From Atrina japonica (taxonomy: Eukaryota > Mollusca > Bivalvia > Pterioida > Pinnidae), in assembly GCA_030159075.1 (NCBI GenBank), contig BROG01000003.1, forward strand, positions 791,001 to 855,000: 64,000 nt of DNA. The letters are read 5' to 3'. Each line of letters opens with the position of its first letter. The stretch's first letter is position 1. This document shows positions 61,501 through 64,000 of this stretch, piece by piece. The notes under the pieces were generated by a model. The model saw nothing but the letters and a program-made list of their open reading frames with translations, was not told the origin of the DNA and ran no database searches. The translations under genes were made by a program, and so were the position numbers.

Positions 61501-63275
61501 AGATGAGCTACTTTTTTACCTGGTGACAGTGGTCTAGATGTGTTCGGTGAAGCGTATGGAATAGGACTGGACACTGTTCTGGGTCTCACATTGTGACTTG
61601 CGTCCTGTTGCTTTGTCATCTCGTTAAAGTGTCTGAAACAATTCATTTGGAACTTATAAATCTTGATTTCAGAAGATAGCATCTCATCTCAATAAGTAAT
61701 CTTATTTTTTAACTGTGTCAAGCTTTCATTCAACAGACTGTCTCAATTATCTAATTACCACATCTTCCACTAGCTTACTCATATATCAGGACATGTGTCC
61801 TGTATTTTCACACTGTTTTGTGTACATCTTAACCCTGTATCAAGGTGAGAAAAACAACTCGTCACTTGACACCTTGAGCTAGTCCCAATTTTTTATAAAC
61901 TTTTATGGAATCATTAAGACTGCCTAGTATTTGATTTCTCTGAAATGGGATTTCTGGTTAATTAAAATGAAAATAACGGATTTTGAAATCACTGTGTTAA
62001 TGCGAAATTTTAGAGGCTATAAAGTAAGATGTTATGGATCTACTAGAAGAATTACACGTCAGTGGGTATGAGTAATCAACCCTAACTACTCGTCCCCATA
62101 TCATTTTCACTTGTCAAGGTAGAGTATATTCTTCTCGCTCTGGTACTGTACTGTTTTTGAGAATTTCTGATGACACACCAATGAGTTATTTGTTTGTTTT
62201 AATGGCGATTAATTACACCATACTGAACTGTGGTGGCCAGCTTTTTTTAAATGGTAGAGGAGAAAACCCGATTACAATGTACCAAGGAAAAGACTACTGG
62301 TCTTCCACAGGTAAACTTGCCAACTTTTATATGTACTTCTACTTACATAAGTTACTAGCTCCTTACCTCTCATCATCCATCTCTAAACTGGATTCACTCT
62401 CTGATAAATGCCTACACAGACTTTCTCTTCTCTCCATTTCAAGTTGTAACTTTCTCTGTAATCTTAGATTTTCTTCTCGGATTTGTTTTTCCTCGTGGGC
62501 ATACTGTGCCATCTTTTCTTCATCTATTCATCAATAAATTAAAAGTATGCTTACAGGACAGAACACCTCATCAATAAATTTTTTAAGTATTTAATGTAAT
62601 GTATTTAAAGTTAAAATAGGCTGAAAAAGTCCTTATCCGTCACCAGAATTCCTGTCCAATTTATAAAACTCCAATCAGAGATGATTAAATTCAGGCTTTT
62701 ATTGCCCTTAAACTAGAGAGATCATGCCCTACATGATTAATTTGAGTTCCTTGTGGGACCTACAAACTTGGGCCTATATTGCTCACCTGACTTAATGTAT
62801 ATGGCTGTTCTATTTATAGTTACAACATCCATGTTGGTGGATAAGGGAGCATGAATATAAAAAAGAAATTGAAATCTACATACCCTAACGTTTATTTATG
62901 CATAGTTTTAGTCACAAATGATTCAGCTGTTGCTGAGGAGAATTTTTTTTAAAATGTCTAATGGACAGATAACAGGCAAAATGAGCTGCCTCATTAATTT
63001 TTCGGTCAGGTGAGCTAAAAGTGACTTTGCCTCCAGCTGTCTCATACTTTAAATCCTTGTGATGACTTATATATATTATGAAGACTTTGCCATGAAGAAC
63101 TTGTAAATTCTACTTACGTTCAACTTGTGCCGCTCTTAACATAGACTTTAAGTTTGAGACTTCACTGCGTAGATTGGCAATGTGTTGAGTAAGATTCCGG
63201 GCGGTGTCACCATTGTTTATGTCTCTTGGTGATGGCGGTCCAGTCACAGGTTGATCCAATTTCTCTTGTAGCATT
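58482..63275 (-). CDS. CCDC6: CCDC6, coiled-coil domain-containing protein 6 (C-terminal five coding exons)
   Basis: Five minus-strand exons (63118-63275, 62367-62523, 61520-61632, 60373-60524, 58482-58550) join in frame with GT-AG introns. Recognition is by near-identical blocks: [54 protein letters not shown], and [15 protein letters not shown] with SRPLSPG. CCDC6 is a long coiled-coil scaffold, in vertebrates linked to DNA-damage response and apoptosis and a known fusion partner of RET. Here the C-terminal end of the coiled coil is followed by a Ser/Pro-rich, probably disordered tail ending NEKT. That tail is much shorter and different from the vertebrate polyproline tail. The N-terminal coiled coil lies beyond 64,000. 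Confidence 0.95.
59028..60283 (+). repeat. 1.2 kb dispersed repeat, copy 2
   Basis: The counterpart of 19,386-20,793, in the same orientation, inside the last CCDC6 intron. It holds about 105 extra bases (59,263-59,370) that copy 1 lacks. Several CpG sites of copy 1 are TG or CA here (CGCGGAAACG against TGCGGAAACG), as expected after methylation decay. Confidence 0.8.
60373..60524 (-). CDS. CCDC6: CCDC6 exon (disordered tail)
   Basis: Encodes [19 protein letters not shown] and a Pro/His/Met-rich run ending MAMHMANAH. It is lineage-specific sequence assigned by frame continuity with the preceding exon (SPG-LTY). The donor is GTAAGT. Confidence 0.88.
61520..61632 (-). CDS. CCDC6: CCDC6 exon (Ser/Pro linker)
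   Basis: Encodes [20 protein letters not shown] then [17 protein letters not shown]. It matches [16 protein letters not shown] of vertebrate CCDC6. The acceptor is TTTCAG and the donor GTAAAA. Confidence 0.95.
62210..62335 (-). mobile_element. Truncated family 1 SINE next to a CCDC6 exon
   Basis: GTGGTGGCCAGCTTTTTTTAA, GATTACAATGTACCAAGG and CTTCCACAGGTAAACTTGCC match the body of the family. The tRNA-like head is missing. It lies about 30 bases from the splice donor of the 62,367-62,523 exon. Confidence 0.6.
62367..62523 (-). CDS. CCDC6: CCDC6 exon (coiled coil end)
   Basis: Encodes [20 protein letters not shown] then [20 protein letters not shown] and [11 protein letters not shown]. This is the best conserved block of the family. 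The acceptor is GAATAG and the donor GTAAGG. Confidence 0.96.
63118..63275 (-). CDS. CCDC6: CCDC6 exon (coiled coil, first in window)
   Basis: Encodes [20 protein letters not shown], then [19 protein letters not shown] and SMLRAAQVE. It begins inside a split codon, so an exon upstream is required. The acceptor is TCCATAG and the donor GTAAGT. Confidence 0.95.
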
Positions 63276-64000
63276 CTATGGAAATATCAATGTTATAAAA
63301 CATAGGATGTGAAACACTTGAAGTGAATATTTCGGTTTGATTAATCAATTATTTAATAACAAATACTATACAGTCAACAGATAGGAATACTACCTAATAG
63401 AAAAAAAAGGAATGGGAAAAGAAAATCAAATAAAAAAATTATCAATAAGATATATTTAAGCTATGCCCAAAAGGTGAGCCATTCATATAGATTTTATAGT
63501 CCCAGGACTGGGAAGTATTGCCAAATGTTAGCTGTGATTGAACACATCCTTTGATTTATAGACTTAAGGCATCATACCAAATTTTGTTGAAATCTGATTA
63601 AAGAAACACAAGTTTTTATAAAGAGAATGTTACAACTTGACAAACAGACTGTTTGACCAAAAAGATAAAAATGCCCCTATCCCAATATTTGTTCTCTGGG
63701 GCATAAATGACCTGTATAAAAATTCTGACTCAACAAAAAGATATTACTGTGTACTACTAATGTAATGTAAGGTTTTTGTATAACATTTAGGATATTAAGA
63801 AAGACACACCTTTCATATGTGAATTACAGGTAACTCTCGATACCTTGAAGTCCTCTGGACAACCCAAATACTTTAAGGTTTCAAGAGTTCGAGGTTTCGA
63901 GAGTTTCGGAAATGGACATTTCGACCAATATAGATTCTTAATACTACACAAAACAAGGGATTTTGTTTTCGTAATTCGTATCAATTTTGCCATAAACAAT
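63276..64000. other. CCDC6 intron sequence to window edge
   Basis: AT-rich with no recognisable exon. The next upstream CCDC6 exon is outside the window. CGAGGTTTCGAGAGTTTCGG near 63,890 and its inverted relative TCTCGATACCTTGAAGTCC at 63,835 form a weak inverted repeat. Confidence 0.5.

Overview
The window looks like an AT-rich animal genome. Genes are split into many short exons with GT-AG introns of 0.1-5 kb, and the rest is packed with SINEs, small inverted-repeat elements, microsatellites and minisatellites. Two repeat types point to a mollusc, most likely a bivalve. One is a SINE with a tRNA-like head, a conserved core, and a tail built around GACGTTAAACAACAA. The other is a dispersed repeat containing GGATGCTTACTCCTCCATGG. 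I cannot name the species. No bacterial or plasmid features are present.

Layout. (1) 700-5,011, minus strand: the 5' part of an N-acetylneuraminate lyase-like gene (copy A). It runs off the left edge. (2) 11,249-23,713, minus strand: a complete 11-exon tandem paralogue (copy B, 339 aa). The five shared exons that can be compared have identical lengths in the two copies (65, 71, 88, 55 and 76 nt). Copy B starts with a basic, acid-free leader that looks like a mitochondrial presequence; the proposed first exon of copy A does not. (3) 31,875-44,035, plus strand: STUB1/CHIP, complete in seven exons (278 aa; TPR, linker, U-box). (4) 58,482-63,275, minus strand: the last five coding exons of CCDC6, which continues past the right edge. 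Copy B and STUB1 are divergent. STUB1 and CCDC6 are convergent. I see no functional link between the three families beyond position.

The spaces between and inside the genes hold two tRNA-related SINE families, several MITE-like elements with terminal inverted repeats (including a Tc1-type one and a pair flanked by TTAA), two copies of a 1.2 kb repeat 40 kb apart, a 0.85 kb STUB1-intron minisatellite, and a 2.2 kb nearly pure T/G tract next to a SINE tail.

The most interesting signal is a dispersed short repeat whose core reads as a type I hammerhead self-cleaving ribozyme: CTGATGA, a small helix II, GAAA, a minimal helix III CGATCG, a GTC cleavage site, and a closing helix I GCTCAA/TTGAGC. 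Five copies are visible, two with the full core, one partly decayed and two more heavily damaged. Three lie in introns of copy A. This resembles the small ribozyme-bearing retroelements (retrozymes, Penelope-associated hammerheads) known from animals and plants. The conserved G-C pair at the base of helix II is replaced by A/A here.
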